A stretch of DNA of 64,000 nt from Dichetophora obliterata (lineage: Eukaryota; Arthropoda; Insecta; Diptera; Sciomyzidae): the NCBI GenBank assembly GCA_963920525.1, contig OY986435.1, positions 100,187,115-100,251,114 on the forward strand. Reading direction: 5' to 3'. The notes below the pieces were generated by a model. That model worked only from the letters and a program-made list of their open reading frames with translations. It was not told where the DNA came from and did not search any database. This document shows, piece after piece, positions 24,116 to 35,312 of this stretch. The position numbers and the translations under genes were made by a program. The stretch's first letter is position 1. Each line of letters begins with the position of its first letter.

Positions 24116-25166
24116 GTGAAAATTTTCTCATACGACATTTATTCTCTCAAGCGACGATTTGTAGCTCGTTTAATGACGGGACAATTGAAACGTCATCTGA
24201 ATGCACTCAAGCTATTCTCTGGTGATTACCACATTAGCACAGGGTATCCAAATAATTTTGAAATTTATACTGGCAAAACAGGACAGGGCACAGAAGAGGG
24301 CCTAAAATTGTCAAAAAATTTTGAAGCAAACTGTCACAGGAAGAGTTCAAGGCACATTTGACCTTCGACAATTTTTTGGTGTATATTCTCTAATGCAGTA
24401 TTTTTATGAAAAAGATGTTTATGCTAGCAGGACGCTCAGAAACAGAGCAGACTTACCAGATATAAAAAAAGAGCACAAATAGAACTGGCAGAAAGAGAAG
24501 TTTGAGAATGAAAAAAGGTGAATTCAAATGAAGAACTAAAAAATACATAGCTTTTACGATGTGACAAGATACCAAAGAGGCTTTGTTTCTGACTAGTGCT
24601 TTTTTCCATATAAAAGTTGGAGTGACTAAAATCCAAAGAGCCAAAAAGACGGCACCAAAAAAGCATTGCAATGCCTAAGGGTAGTGAAAGAGTACACAAA
24701 AAGAATGGGAAGCGTCGACTTATTTGACCAAGTGAAGGGGACATATTCTACAGGATGAAGAAACAAACGCTGGTGGCTGCGTACTTCATAGTTGACTCCA
24801 TCCTCACGAATGCTTTCATTTGATATTCTCAAACATCAAGGGTGATAAAGCTTACAAATTTAGAATTTCGGATAGCTGTTGCAAGAGGTGGTTATAGCAG
24901 CAGAAAAATAAAATCAAGTGCCTATTGTCTATCGTAGCATGAAATCACGCGTATCTGATGAAAATTACCAAAAAAGCATCGGTGTGCCTGTAGAAGTTCT
25001 ATACAAAAATGTAGGCGAGCATTTGCCCGCAGCCAAAGAGACCTGCAGGCGCTGCAAGCTCTGCAGCACAAAGACGAACGATCAACGAAGCAAAGTAAAA
25101 TACAGTAAATGCAATGCCCCACTTTGTATCACGCCTTGTTTTGCGCAATTTAATACGGCACAATGA
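24116..25166 (+). pseudogene. piggyBac-type transposase relic
   Basis: Scattered frames preserve piggyBac transposase in order. About 24240-24310: YTGKTGQGTEEGL, the conserved YTGK block. About 24366-24470: the equivalent of the DNFF segment followed by RTLRNRADLPDIKKEHK. About 24690-24790: KRMGSVDLFDQVKGTYS and RWWLR. 25020-25130: a cysteine-rich C-terminus ETCRRCKLCSTKTNDQRSK..YSKC..PLC..PCF, the zinc-binding domain of piggyBac proteins. Several frameshifts and stops interrupt it (for example after IKKEHK and after GTYSTG), and the N-terminal half is missing or unreadable. No TTAA-flanked ends could be located. Confidence 0.82.
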
Positions 25167-25672
25167 GTCTCTGAAGGCAGTGGAGATATTTTTTGAACCT
25201 ATTTTTCAAAATGTTCCTAAAAGTTGGCTTTTTTTCCAGCAGCATTTTTTATGAATTAAAAACATTCCAAAACAATACACAAAGGTTATTTTATTCTTCA
25301 GCCTTATAAAGTCTTACAGTTCTGAAAGTACTGAAGCCAAAAAGTGATTAAGGATTAAGGAAAAGAAAGCTAAATATTTCTAATCTTATAATACTAAACC
25401 TTTAAAAAAGACTAAGATACCTTATTTTGTAGTTCAATAAAAATGTACATTGTAGGTTCCTACGTTTTTGAGTCTGTACGGAATAAAATAAAAAAAATGA
25501 TCTATTTTCTAATTATAATAAACTTCAATTAATTATTAAAAACTTCAATATTCAAAAAATACATTTTGTATATTACATTTTTTTTTCATATGTGTGATAT
25601 GAACTGATATTTTCGTTTCCTTTTAACAAAAAAAATTTATTTTTAAAAAACTTAAATTTTCATATTAATAAC
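25167..25672. other. AT-rich spacer
   Basis: Downstream flank of the piggyBac relic; nothing further is recognised. It ends with the left copy of the 8-bp target duplication TTAATAAC (25665-25672). Confidence 0.4.
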
Positions 25673-26359
25673 CAGGGCTCGGATTTTAATGACCTAAAAA
25701 ACTGCAAAAAATGACCTACACAAATGACAAAAATTACCTAAAAACTGCAGAAAATGACAAAAATTACCTAAAAAACGCAAACAAATGCATAAAAAACAAC
25801 AACAAATTTAGCCTTAAAAATAAAACATTGCTAAATTAAAATTTATTTTATACTAGCATATCCTGAGTTTTTATCTAACACTTCATTTTTCATTTTTCTA
25901 CATACCCTTTCGTCAGTTTCACCACGCGCAGAGCTTTTTTTTCATCGAAGTCTATAAACAATGCTATTCCTTTGTCGAGAGGAAATGTTTTTGATTGAAG
26001 GGATTCTAGTGTTAAAGGAATATGTTTAAAAATTTGCATTTTGACATTTTTTAGTACGAAAAAAAAATAATTAAATAAAAATGACACTAAAATGACCTAA
26101 AAAACCGAAAAATGCTCTAAAAATTAGAAACGTCCAAAAAATGACAATAAAACAACTTAAAAATCTCTAAAAATTACCAAAAAATGCCCAAAATTAGCAA
26201 AAATGACCTGAAAACTAAAAACTATGAAAAATGACGAAAAAATGTCTTAAAAACTTTTCATATTTGGAATTCAGAAAAGATAAATGGACGTTTTAAATAA
26301 GCAGGAAATGTCTTGGAAGCAGCAGAAAAAAATGACATGTCCTCGAAATCCTAGCCCTG
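25673..26359 (+). mobile_element. hAT-like MITE, 687 bp, complete, with 8-bp TSD
   Basis: The left end CAGGGCTCGGATTT and the inverted right end CAGGGCTAGGATTT form TIRs. The direct repeat TTAATAAC flanks the element at 25665-25672 and 26360-26367, matching hAT target duplication length. The body is a run of 'aatgacctaaaaa' variants. A truncated second copy is at 4634-5254. The right flank (26370-26450) carries TTCGGCCGAATATT words, so the element landed in another palindrome-rich repeat. Confidence 0.92.
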
Positions 26360-26367
26360 TTAATAAC

Positions 26368-27032
26368 TGATTTCGGTTTCGGCCGAATATTATAAAATGG
26401 TCGAATATTCGTTTTCGGCCAAAATTCCAGTTTCGGTCGGACACTAGTTATATTTTACATTTCATATTTCTACGTTGAAAAACTAAAAAAGTTTAATAAA
26501 ATTTCTCATAGAGCTAACCCTGACTATAAGTTCTTTCCTATCGAGGAAGTTAGCTCGAGTTGGACTTCGGTTTATCTTTTTTCGATACAATTTCCTGTTT
26601 TGCCATTTTATATTTACCATGTATGCAATTCATGAGCTGGAATACCTGCATATTTGACCTGCACTCGTAACCTGCATTCGTTGGTAACTTTATTGACGAT
26701 GTATCTACAAAATGTTTGTTTCTTTGGTTTTTCTGTGCTTTTTGCAGCCAAACGATTGATTACTGCTGTCATTAACCTGACTTGTCGCAGACTATGCGCT
26801 GCCCTCGATTTTTTTTTGTTTCTTAGAATTTTTTTAGTGCTTGAGAACATTATTCGACAAAGCTTATTTACACGGGAAATGCGTAAGCGGAATGCGCATT
26901 TGCTGATTAATGCATGGCAGCTGACAGGAGCCAAAAGCAGAAAATTAAATGTACTTTTTTTGCTTGCAACAAAAGCAATAAAAATGCTCAATGAATTTTC
27001 GATCACGTGCGCACACACACACTCACAAACAG

Positions 27033-27066
<34 letters not shown>

Positions 27067-27621
27067 ATCAGTTTTGGAAAGGCAAGACACATATTAGTGT
27101 TGCAAATAGTTCTCATCGCATTTCGGGGTGACAGCGTCACTCTTAAGTCTGTTGCAGGATGCCATACTGTGACACAGATCAGAGGAAAATCAACGCAATA
27201 GAACGGTGAAAAGCACTTTTCAGTGGCAGCATTATTTACACCCTCATACTTTTCGAAGCATGATATCTTTAGTTGTTGTTGTTGCAAATTCCTTCTGCAT
27301 TTAATGTTCCATACCCACATGCTAGTGTCTCCATTGAGTGTCCTGAAAATCATTGACATTCGCATACTAATGAAATCCTTTGAGATGGTTGACGAGTAGT
27401 GGGGGGGGGGGTGCAATACGTGAGTGAAAGGCGTGACGAGTAATACAAATCAGTGTTTAAACTTTGAACGAATGCCGGTTGTTAAAAAATATAACATTTA
27501 ATTTTTAAACTGTCACTTGCGCAATTAATTAATACACATCACTTCAATATAAAATATGTACATATATTTATTTCAAGCATTCTTGCACACATGCCAGGCA
27601 CTGAGATTTAGCGCTTAAGAG
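26368..27621. other. Spacer with palindromic fragment and CA microsatellite
   Basis: 26370-26450 repeats TTCGGCCGAATATT-like words. A CA microsatellite lies at 27034-27064. Longer open frames on both strands between 26614 and 27416 owe their length to the CA run and adjoining non-stop composition, and match no family. A G-run lies at 27402-27411. No gene is supported. Confidence 0.45.
27034..27064. repeat. (CA)n microsatellite
   Basis: About 15 uninterrupted CA units, preceded by a shorter imperfect CA stretch at 27011-27030. Confidence 0.95.
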
Positions 27622-27881
27622 CATTGGCGTCGGAAGCGGGGGGGCAAGGTGGGCAGTTGCCCCCCCACTTTTTTAGCTAGATAAACAATTTAAAAGGAAA
27701 AGTTATTCAAAATATCAGTTTTTTCACAACGATAATATTTTTGTATTATATATTTTCCTCTTCTTTCTCTCTTCTTCATGTTTCATGTGAAGAAATTTTG
27801 GTGAACTTTTTTTGCACCACCATTTGTACTGCCCCCCCATTTGTACTGCCCCCCCAGATGAAATTCGCTTCCGACGCGATT
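27622..27881. mobile_element. MITE, 260 bp, with 9-bp TSD
   Basis: The ends CATTGGCGTCGGAAGCG and, inverted, AATCGCGTCGGAAGCG are paired. The direct repeat GCTTAAGAG flanks the element at 27613-27621 and 27882-27890. Inside the TIRs are complementary G and C runs (GGGGGGGCA near 27640, TGCCCCCCC at two places near 27835 and 27850). A 9-bp duplication fits Mutator-like elements, but an 8-bp hAT duplication with a chance extra base is possible. No coding capacity. Confidence 0.8.
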
Positions 27882-27890
27882 GCTTAAGAG

Positions 27891-28436
27891 TGTTGTTAGC
27901 TTTGAGCAGGAGTCAACTCATTTCTAGCGAAATAATTTCAATGGTTAACTAACTATGAATTCAAGAGTAACAACAACAATACTAAAACTTAAAAATATAT
28001 TAAAAAAGAAATAGCTGAAGAGTGCAATTTAATAGCTTAATAATTTTATTGCCGGTGCTTTTGTTTTAAGAAGATCAGATTCACTCGTTAATCTCTTACT
28101 GCTTCATACTACATTATAGTATATTAAGAAAATCATATTTTTATTTTTTTTTTCATCCTAATCTATAATTTCTTTTAATTTGGTTCATTTAATTCAATTT
28201 GTCGCATTTTACTGTTCATTAAGCGCCATCTGATAGCACCAGTTTACAGCAATAGCAACTTGAAAAACTAAAAGAATGGAAAGATAAGATCTTGAAAAGA
28301 AAAGAAACAAAACACAAGCACATGGGCTTTATTAAACTACAACAACAAATACTAAAAACCTTACGGCGAGAAAATTGGATTAAATAAAGTTTCAGTATGG
28401 CGAAAATGTTATATATTATTCCTTACTATTTTCTAA
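27891..28436. other. AT-rich spacer, no gene seen
   Basis: Nothing recognisable; it lies between the 260-bp MITE and the tail of the minus-strand LINE. Confidence 0.4.
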
Positions 28437-28445
28437 GGTTTTATT

Positions 28446-28477
<32 letters not shown>

Positions 28478-28694
28478 AGGCAATGTTCACATATAAGACT
28501 TTTAGTCTTTTGAATGCAGTAAGAATAACAAATATAATAACAACAAGTTATATATAACAAATTAATTTGTGAAACTTATTGCTTAACCAATAATTCAAAT
28601 TAAAAATCAATTAATATCCAAAGAATTTTTATCAAATATAAATAAATATTAAATACCTAAGAGAGAAAAAAAAAGAAAAGAGAAAGAGATAGAA

Positions 28695-31486
28695 TTAGGA
28701 GAAAATTTTGAAGATTTCATGCTTAAACTCACGTTTATTCGTTATACTTTTAACAGCTAAGGGCAGCGAATTCCATAATCTGATCACGTTCACAAAAAAT
28801 AATCTGCTTGAATTTAAATAATTATGACTAGGAATAATGAGATTCATGTTTCTTGCTGATCTACAGAACTGAAGTTTGCTAAATAAGTAACCAGGAGTTT
28901 GTGTATTCATTAAATTATGTAAGAAAATACAATTTCTGGCATCCAAATAATTTAAAATGTTGCATCCAAGCAATTGATTGCTCAAATGGCTTATCCGGTC
29001 AAATTTTTTAAGACCATAAACGTATCTTATTGCATTATTAAATGCAAGTTGTAGCTTATGGCTTGACCTGGAGTCAGGCTTACTGTATACCACCTCGGAG
29101 TATGAAATTATCGGCATTATGAGCTGGATAACTAACTTTTTTCTGGTATCCCCAGGCACAAATGATGCAGTCCGTCTCAAGTTCCTAAGGATGTAATACA
29201 CCTTGCAAACAACGGAATTTATATGGTCATCACAAGTGAGAGTAGAGTTAATGTAGAATCCGAGATTTTTAACCTTCGTAACAAAATTTAGCCCAACACC
29301 ATTAAGAATAATTGTCGGTATATTATGAAGGGGGTAGCATTGTTTCTTAATCGGCAAGACACATGACTTGAGAGGATTGAGTTCAAGCATATTAGCCTAA
29401 GCCCAATCTGAAACAATGCTCAAATCTTCATTCAACTTTATACATAAGTCATTAACAAGACTAATAGGTTTCGCAATGTACAGTTGAAGGTCATCAGCAT
29501 ATGCATGCATGGTGACATGACGACATTTAGTGAAAATGTCATTTAGAAAGATTGCAAATAAGAGGGGGCCGAGAACAGAGCCTTGAGGCACCCCACAGGT
29601 TAAATTGCCAAAAGCGGACAGACTATTCCCCACCCTTACTCTTTGAGACCTCCCGGTTAAGTAATTATATATCAGACGGACAACTGAACTAGAAAATCCA
29701 AAACTGTTCACAAGTTTATGACAAAGTAGTGAATGATCAACTGAATCATGATCAAGTGAATGATGAAGCTTAAGTGCCCCAGATCATATGATATTCTAAT
29801 GTCGTCTAAAATCTTTACTATGGCCGTAGAGCAGCTGTGGCCAGGTCTAAAGCCAGACTGAAAAGGGGACATAAGGTCATGATCTCTGATATGAACGGAG
29901 ATTTGCGCAGTCATGAGCGACTCAAATACTTTTGACAAACATGATAACAGACTAACAGGACGAGAATCAGACAGTTCACGTGCATTGGCCTTTTTAGCTA
30001 TAGGGATAATTGTTGCTGCTTTCCAAGCATCAGGAAAGCTAGAACTTGTGAAACAATGATTGAATATAGGCGTTAAAGGACTTAGAATAAAAGGTAAGAT
30101 AATTTTAATAAATTTGATAGATACTCTATCCTCACCCACGGCATTCGACTTAATCTTATTCACACAACGAGCAACATCGCACTCACCTACAGCCACAAAA
30201 TCAAAGTTAAATGGACATTCAAAAGTACGAACGTACATATCATAATCAGACGAATTAACAGAATTAACTGAGCTTGCAGTAAAATATTCGTGTAGACTAT
30301 TAGCATCTATACAACATTCATTTGACGTTACTTTACAAACTCCAGCTTGTCTCAAATTACTCCAGAGCTTTTTAGTAGGTTGTAATAAGTTTAGTTTGGA
30401 CATAAAGAAAATACGTTTCGAAGACTTAACAGCAGAATTGGCTTCATTTCTAGCCCTTTTGTACTGTTCCCAGTTTAAATTTGATGGGTTTCTTTTCCAA
30501 CGATTATAACATTTATTCCGGTTTTTTAGAGCCAATTTAACAACACTAGTAAACTTATGTTGGAGACACGGCGAGTAATTAAAGGTACATGCAAGTCATA
30601 TAACGCACTTATTAAATTATTAAAAAAAACTCAGCTTTTCATTTGCTGAGCTAAAAAACCAACACTCCGACCAATTTATATTTAGAAGGTCATTGCACAA
30701 GGAGTCATAATTTATACTTTTGTAATCCCTGTAAGTGTAAGAAATCTCAATAGCATTTGGTGACAGATTGATATTAAAAGTACAAAACAGAAGATCATGA
30801 TCGGATACAAACGATAATTGATCAAAAAATAAAACAGAGGAAACATCAGAGACAACAAAGATATCCAATAAGCTGGGAGAAACATTATTCGCATAACGAG
30901 TGGGTAAACTATTGTTAACCAAGTGGAGACCAACCTCGGAAAGACGACCATATAACTGATCAACTACATTATCTTGGGCTAAAATGTTTATATTAAACCC
31001 TCCACACAGGATGAAATGATCGTACTCTATTGCACAATCAGACAACGTGGAAAACAATCGGTCCAAACTACAATGACGATACGGATTATATACACAGGAC
31101 AAGAATACTTTGGTAGAATTATCATATATTTCAACATTTAAAAACTCCACCTCATTACCACTGGACATATCTAACAATTTAACATTAAGATTGTTTCTAC
31201 AATATATTGCAACGCCCCCTCCTTTTTTATTAATTCTGTCATTTCTAAACATTTTATAATTCTTTATATTCAAACAAGAGTCATATATGTCAGAGTGAAA
31301 CCAGGTTTCAGAGACACAAATGACATCAACAGCAGAATTTTGAAAGCAGTTTCGTACACAATCAAGTATAGTATCATTCAGTCTCCTAGCATTAAAGTGA
31401 ACCACTCTCAAGCCTGAATGCTGTTTACATAGAACGCTTATCAGACTCTTATGGATGTCGCTATTATGCGATAAATTTGACACCAT
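28695..31486 (-). pseudogene. LINE ORF2: endonuclease and reverse transcriptase, damaged
   Basis: The endonuclease part (31486-30620) shows HFNARRL, CVSETWF, GGGVAIYCR and the SDHD motif. The usual GDFN reads GGFN (FILCGGFNINI), so a catalytic aspartate is lost. A run of eight T on the coding strand at 30622-30629 breaks the frame into stops; the frame is restored near 30535. The RT continues as NAVGEDRVSIKF, SRPVSLLSCLSKVFE, FQSGFRPGHSC, then a frameshift and small deletion near 29780 damage motif A. The next frame (29711-29397) has CGVPQGSVLGPLLF and YADD at 29501-29490, and ends with an in-frame TAG just before 29390. The rest (29390-28695) covers LGFYIN, RNLRRTA and the C-terminal FFVNVIRLWNSLP segment. 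Non-functional. Confidence 0.9.
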
Positions 31487-31728
31487 ATCTTATAAAAGTA
31501 ACACAAAAGTAAGCATGAAAGAAAACAAGAGGATGGAAAGAAGAAAGTAAGAAGACAGAAAAGAGAAATTGACAAGAAAAAATTACATACGATAATTTAA
31601 TTAAGAATGCAAAAAATAATATAAAAAATAACGAACTAATTAAGAAATAATAAGAAATTAATAAGAAATTAATTAAGAACGCAAAAATTAATATACAATA
31701 TAAGAAATTAAAATAAACAAAACGAAGC

Positions 31729-32385
31729 TTATCCATCACCAGCCTCATCAGCATGTACAACATTCTCCAACTCTTCAACGCTGTTAACACCTTTTTGCAT
31801 TCGGATGAAAACAGCTCCACGCAATGTAAATACATTGAAGATGCTTTTATTCCGCTTACAGCCAATAGCGGATTGTAGAACTCTTCTAGTGTCTGCAGAA
31901 ATACTCTCATGCAAGTACACGTTGTTGCTAGAGTCGATACCACAGTCACTTAGGTTTATTGCCTTCTTTGCTAGCCGTCGGTAGTCACCAAAAGCTTTTA
32001 GCACTCTATTTCTGTCGTAAGGTGTGTAGTATTTTACAATCACCACAGAGCTTTTATTGTTATTTTTATTCTTGTTCTTTGTTCTAAATATATCTTTGAC
32101 TGGTGGTGATTGAAACCCAATAAATCGGCAAATTAAATTAAGCTTGCTCTTTAGATTCTCATCTTCGGAAAAAGGCAATCCGAAGAGAACAGCGTCCGAG
32201 GAGTGGTCAATATTGCTGTTACTACTAGTATTAGTGTAGTTATTGTTGGTAGATGCACTCAGTTGCTGATCGAATTGATCACAGCGTGCAGTTAATGCAA
32301 TCAGATGGGACTCAAGAGAGCGAATTTTAGAGTTTTCGGATAGAACATGCGGCAATAAAAACTGAAGCAATGATAAAATATTCAT
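31729..32385 (-). CDS. LINE ORF1 protein, open reading frame intact
   Basis: An uninterrupted frame of 218 codons directly upstream of ORF2. Residues ~1-45 are heptad-like (ENSKIRSLESHLIALTARCD), compatible with a short coiled coil. An Asn/Ser-rich linker follows. The C-terminal half (VVIVKYYTPYDRNRVLKAF, VYLHESISADTRRVL) has the pattern of the RNA-binding ORF1 domain of LINEs, in which the strand-helix 'YLHE.L...R..L' segment is common. It probably coats element RNA. The start is chosen at the first ATG; an upstream part may have been lost. The open frame may persist only by chance, since ORF2 is broken. Confidence 0.65.
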   Translation of the reverse strand: MNILSLLQFLLPHVLSENSKIRSLESHLIALTARCDQFDQQLSASTNNNYTNTSSNSNIDHSSDAVLFGLPFSEDENLKSKLNLICRFIGFQSPPVKDIFRTKNKNKNNNKSSVVIVKYYTPYDRNRVLKAFGDYRRLAKKAINLSDCGIDSSNNVYLHESISADTRRVLQSAIGCKRNKSIFNVFTLRGAVFIRMQKGVNSVEELENVVHADEAGDG

Positions 32386-33371
32386 AATTTACTTATATCA
32401 AATGAAAAACTTTAAGCTTCGTCAGTGTTTAATTTTTATTTTTCTCAGAACATTTCATGTACTCTTAGCTACCAGGCAAATCTTCTAATGAAAAAGCAGA
32501 GACGTCCCCTCTAAACAAAAGAGGGATATAATATGACGGCTTAGAATGATGATCGACATTGATCATTCATTGGTACAGTATTTCCTGATTTAGTTTATTT
32601 CGAAAAGCAACAATTTTTTCAGCCACTCACAAAAATAAATACGTGATTGCTCTTAATCATTAATACTTGATACTAGGGATGTTTAGTAGACAGACACCAA
32701 AGGAAAACAATTTTTCAACTGGAAATTTTTTTTATTAATCAATACTGATTCGATTTAAGAAAATAACATTTGTAAGTTTTAAATATTATAACAACTTCAC
32801 AAGTTTTCTTAGAAAACCAAATTTTTTCCCCCAACTAATTAATAACAATAAAAATTTAATAAAACTTAAATCAAAATTTCAAAAAATGGTTTTGTTACTA
32901 TAACTTATCCGTAGAAGGATTTTTGAATTTGATCTTATTTAAGTAAAACTTCTTTAGCATCGTTGTAATTTGAAACTCGATGAAACGAAAAGCGACATTT
33001 AAAATAGACAAACATGTACATCCATAGGATTTTACATGTACTCTAAGGCGTAGTGAAATTTTTTTCTAAAAAGCGGGAGTGAATAACTGAAAACTTACAG
33101 CATTTTAAGCAATTTGGTAATTGGTTTGTCTTATCAAATACAAAAAGGCGACGAGCCGGTTTACGCCATAATTTATATTCTTATTTAATTTTCAAGAGTT
33201 TTTTTTTAAAAAATTTTTAATGTGTAGAAAATTGAAAAATTTACCATATTAAAAAAAAATTCCAAATACCCAAAAATAAGAAGAAAAAAAAACTGCAACA
33301 TATGGTAGAATTCTACCAAAGAGGCAACGCTGCGTGTTGCTAATCATTTTCAAAAAATTTGAACTTTGCTA
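32386..33371. other. AT-rich spacer, no gene seen
   Basis: It may include the 5' untranslated region of the minus-strand LINE at its left edge. The rest is AT-rich with no recognised feature. Confidence 0.4.
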
Positions 33372-35054
33372 TATGGGCATTTCCACAGAAAAGTCTTCCG
33401 TAACCAAAAACTTAAAAATTAATAACAACTTTTTATTTTATGATATTATAAAGAGAAACATTTTAATTTTAATAATTTAAGAAAGTCCTATATAAATTCA
33501 TTAACCATGATGATCAAATCGTCTGCACCGTTTCACAAATATTTCGTAAACTTTTTGTTTTAGTAAAAATGTAAGGCATTGGCTTAAGATAATAGAAAAA
33601 TGGTAGAGGCAAGAAAAGGACAATATAATAAATTTGATTGTTAATTACTTTATTACATAATTACTTTACTACCCATTTACTACCCAAACACCCAATTTAA
33701 ATTTAAGGAAATTTTGTCGCGTGGGTTATGTCGCGTGAGTTACGGCAAATATTTTTTGGAAACTCAATATATTTTTAAATAAGCAAAGTCCATAGATAAA
33801 GTGGGTTTATTATGCAACTTCATTGTTTTTCCATTATTTAAAAATTAAAAATAAAAGCAAATTATATGGGAAAATTCGCTGAGTTATTACAATCTAAACA
33901 TGCTTGTAAAACACACTTCCTTTTTTTCGCGTGAGTTACACACATATTTACCACTGCCATTCTTAATTAGTTACAGGAACGACAATTTTGGTAGATCATA
34001 CCATTAATATGTCTTGCAAGACATATGTATGTACATTAGACTGGTCTTTATTTGTATGAAAAAAAAAATTTCGTTTGAAGAAATTGAAAGAAATTGGACT
34101 TCATTAACATGTGCCGCCAGGTAGAAATTCAAAAAATTATCTACGACATATGAGAAAAAAAGATTTTTTTTTCCATTTTGAGCGTACCGGCCTTTCGAAA
34201 TGACCATCTCCGATCTGGGTGAAATTTTGCATGAAGCATCACCGAAGGAAACAAAAAACTTCATTTAAAGGAAAAAATGCTGGAGTTATTTTTGGCGGAG
34301 TTACAGGGTGCACAAAATTGACAAAAATCGGCAAAAACGTCAAAAATCGATTTGTACTAGAATTCATATCTCAATCACTTCTTAACGGAATGTTAAGATT
34401 CAAATACCGATGGAAAGGTAATTAAACGCACTTTAATTTTAAAATATATTTTTTTTTGCGGTAAAGTAGTTAAATTCTGTGCTATCTCGAGTGCACTTTA
34501 GATTCGAATATCCTTCCCACGGGACACTGTGGATAAAATCCAGAGTGGCATCTCGTTTGATAAGATATTTTTAGTGAAAGTCTATATTTACTTTTGCTTT
34601 AAGACATCTGTAGTTTTTCTCAAAAAAAAAAAAAAGCATTTTGAGATCGTTATTTTTTTACTGTTTTTTCAAAAACAACTTTGTCTTTGGGAAAGACATC
34701 CTTTTTTCCAATTTTTTTTTGGGGGGATTTGACCACCCTATGCAACTTTTGAGAACCCTTAAAATGTGAAATTCGAAAAAATTGCGATTTGATACGCCCT
34801 AATGCTCATTCAGTTGCATTGCCTCTGTGTAAACTTTAAGCTCCGAGCGGCACGTGTTATTGTTGTAAAACAAAAAAAAATTTGGACTTTTTTTAGACGC
34901 AAAGGAACAAAAAAATCGGGTGCTCAACAATTTCTAAAACAAGGACCACTCTAATGTACATAAGAAATTTTTTTACATTAATAACATAAACTTTCGAGAA
35001 AACGAATCTTTAAGTCGTACGCATGTCGCGTGAATTACGATGGAAATGCCCATA
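33372..35054. mobile_element. TIR element, ~1.68 kb, with GTCGCGTGAGTTACG subterminal repeats
   Basis: The outer ends TATGGGCATTTCCA (33372) and TGGAAATGCCCATA (to 35054) are exact inverses. Inside, the motif TCGCGTG(A/G)(G/A)TTA recurs at about 33717, 33731, 33928 and 35027, some followed by CG. Such spaced subterminal motifs are typical transposase-binding sites. No transposase is recognised. It contains a nested TIR element at 34028-34962. A partial relative is at 2765-4225. Confidence 0.68.
34028..34962. mobile_element. Nested TIR element, TATGTACATTAGA ends, ~935 bp
   Basis: The left end TATGTACATTAGACTGGTCTTT is matched inverted by the right end (TATGTACATTAGAGTGGTCCTT on the other strand), 20 of 22 positions. 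A right-arm fragment of the 14648-type MITE (ending CGATACGCCCTAATGC at about 34805) is embedded. A similar single end, TTAGAGTGGACCTTATTT, occurs at 41687 without a visible partner. No transposase. Confidence 0.6.
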
Positions 35055-35312
35055 TTCAATTTTTGTTGCTACATTCTTCTTTTATTAATTTTCTTGCGCT
35101 TAACTACAAATGACTCAAAGTACTTGAGTCATTCCACTGAACTTTGTTGTGAGTCATTACGTTATAGTAAACGAAATCTATTGACTCAATGAGAGAACTG
35201 AACACTGCACTGGTTCATATCAGCAGATAACTTATTCTTTGTCCTCTCACTTGCTATGTGTGCCGTGAGTGAATGAGTATGAGTGGATAAGTGTGGACAT
35301 TTTTCTTTGACT
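35055..35312. other. Short spacer
   Basis: Contains repeated 'gactca' and 'gagtga' words at about 35110-35300 (TGACTCAA, CTTGAGTCATT, GTGAGTCATTACG, TTGACTCAATGAG), again a short-word pattern in both orientations. It may be the edge of another palindrome-rich element. No gene. Confidence 0.4.

Larger units (their letters stand above)
28437..32385 (-). mobile_element. CR1/Jockey-group LINE, minus strand, ~3.95 kb
   Basis: Read on the minus strand: an ORF1 (32385-31729), an endonuclease-reverse transcriptase ORF2 (31486-28695) and a ~200-bp 3' untranslated region ending in a TAAA tetranucleotide tail (TTTA repeats at 28437-28480 on the plus strand). Two-ORF structure, the RT text and the simple-repeat tail point to the CR1/Jockey group. 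I cannot settle the clade (CR1, Daphne, Kiri and relatives) by eye. The 5' end is probably near or upstream of 32400 but is not defined. Confidence 0.85.

Noticed and set aside
24436..24832. Minus-strand frames of 68-102 codons
   Set aside because: They are antisense to readable piggyBac transposase remains.
26614..27416. Long open frames on both strands (147, 158 and 137 codons)
   Set aside because: They overlap on opposite strands, depend on the CA repeat, and show no family motifs.
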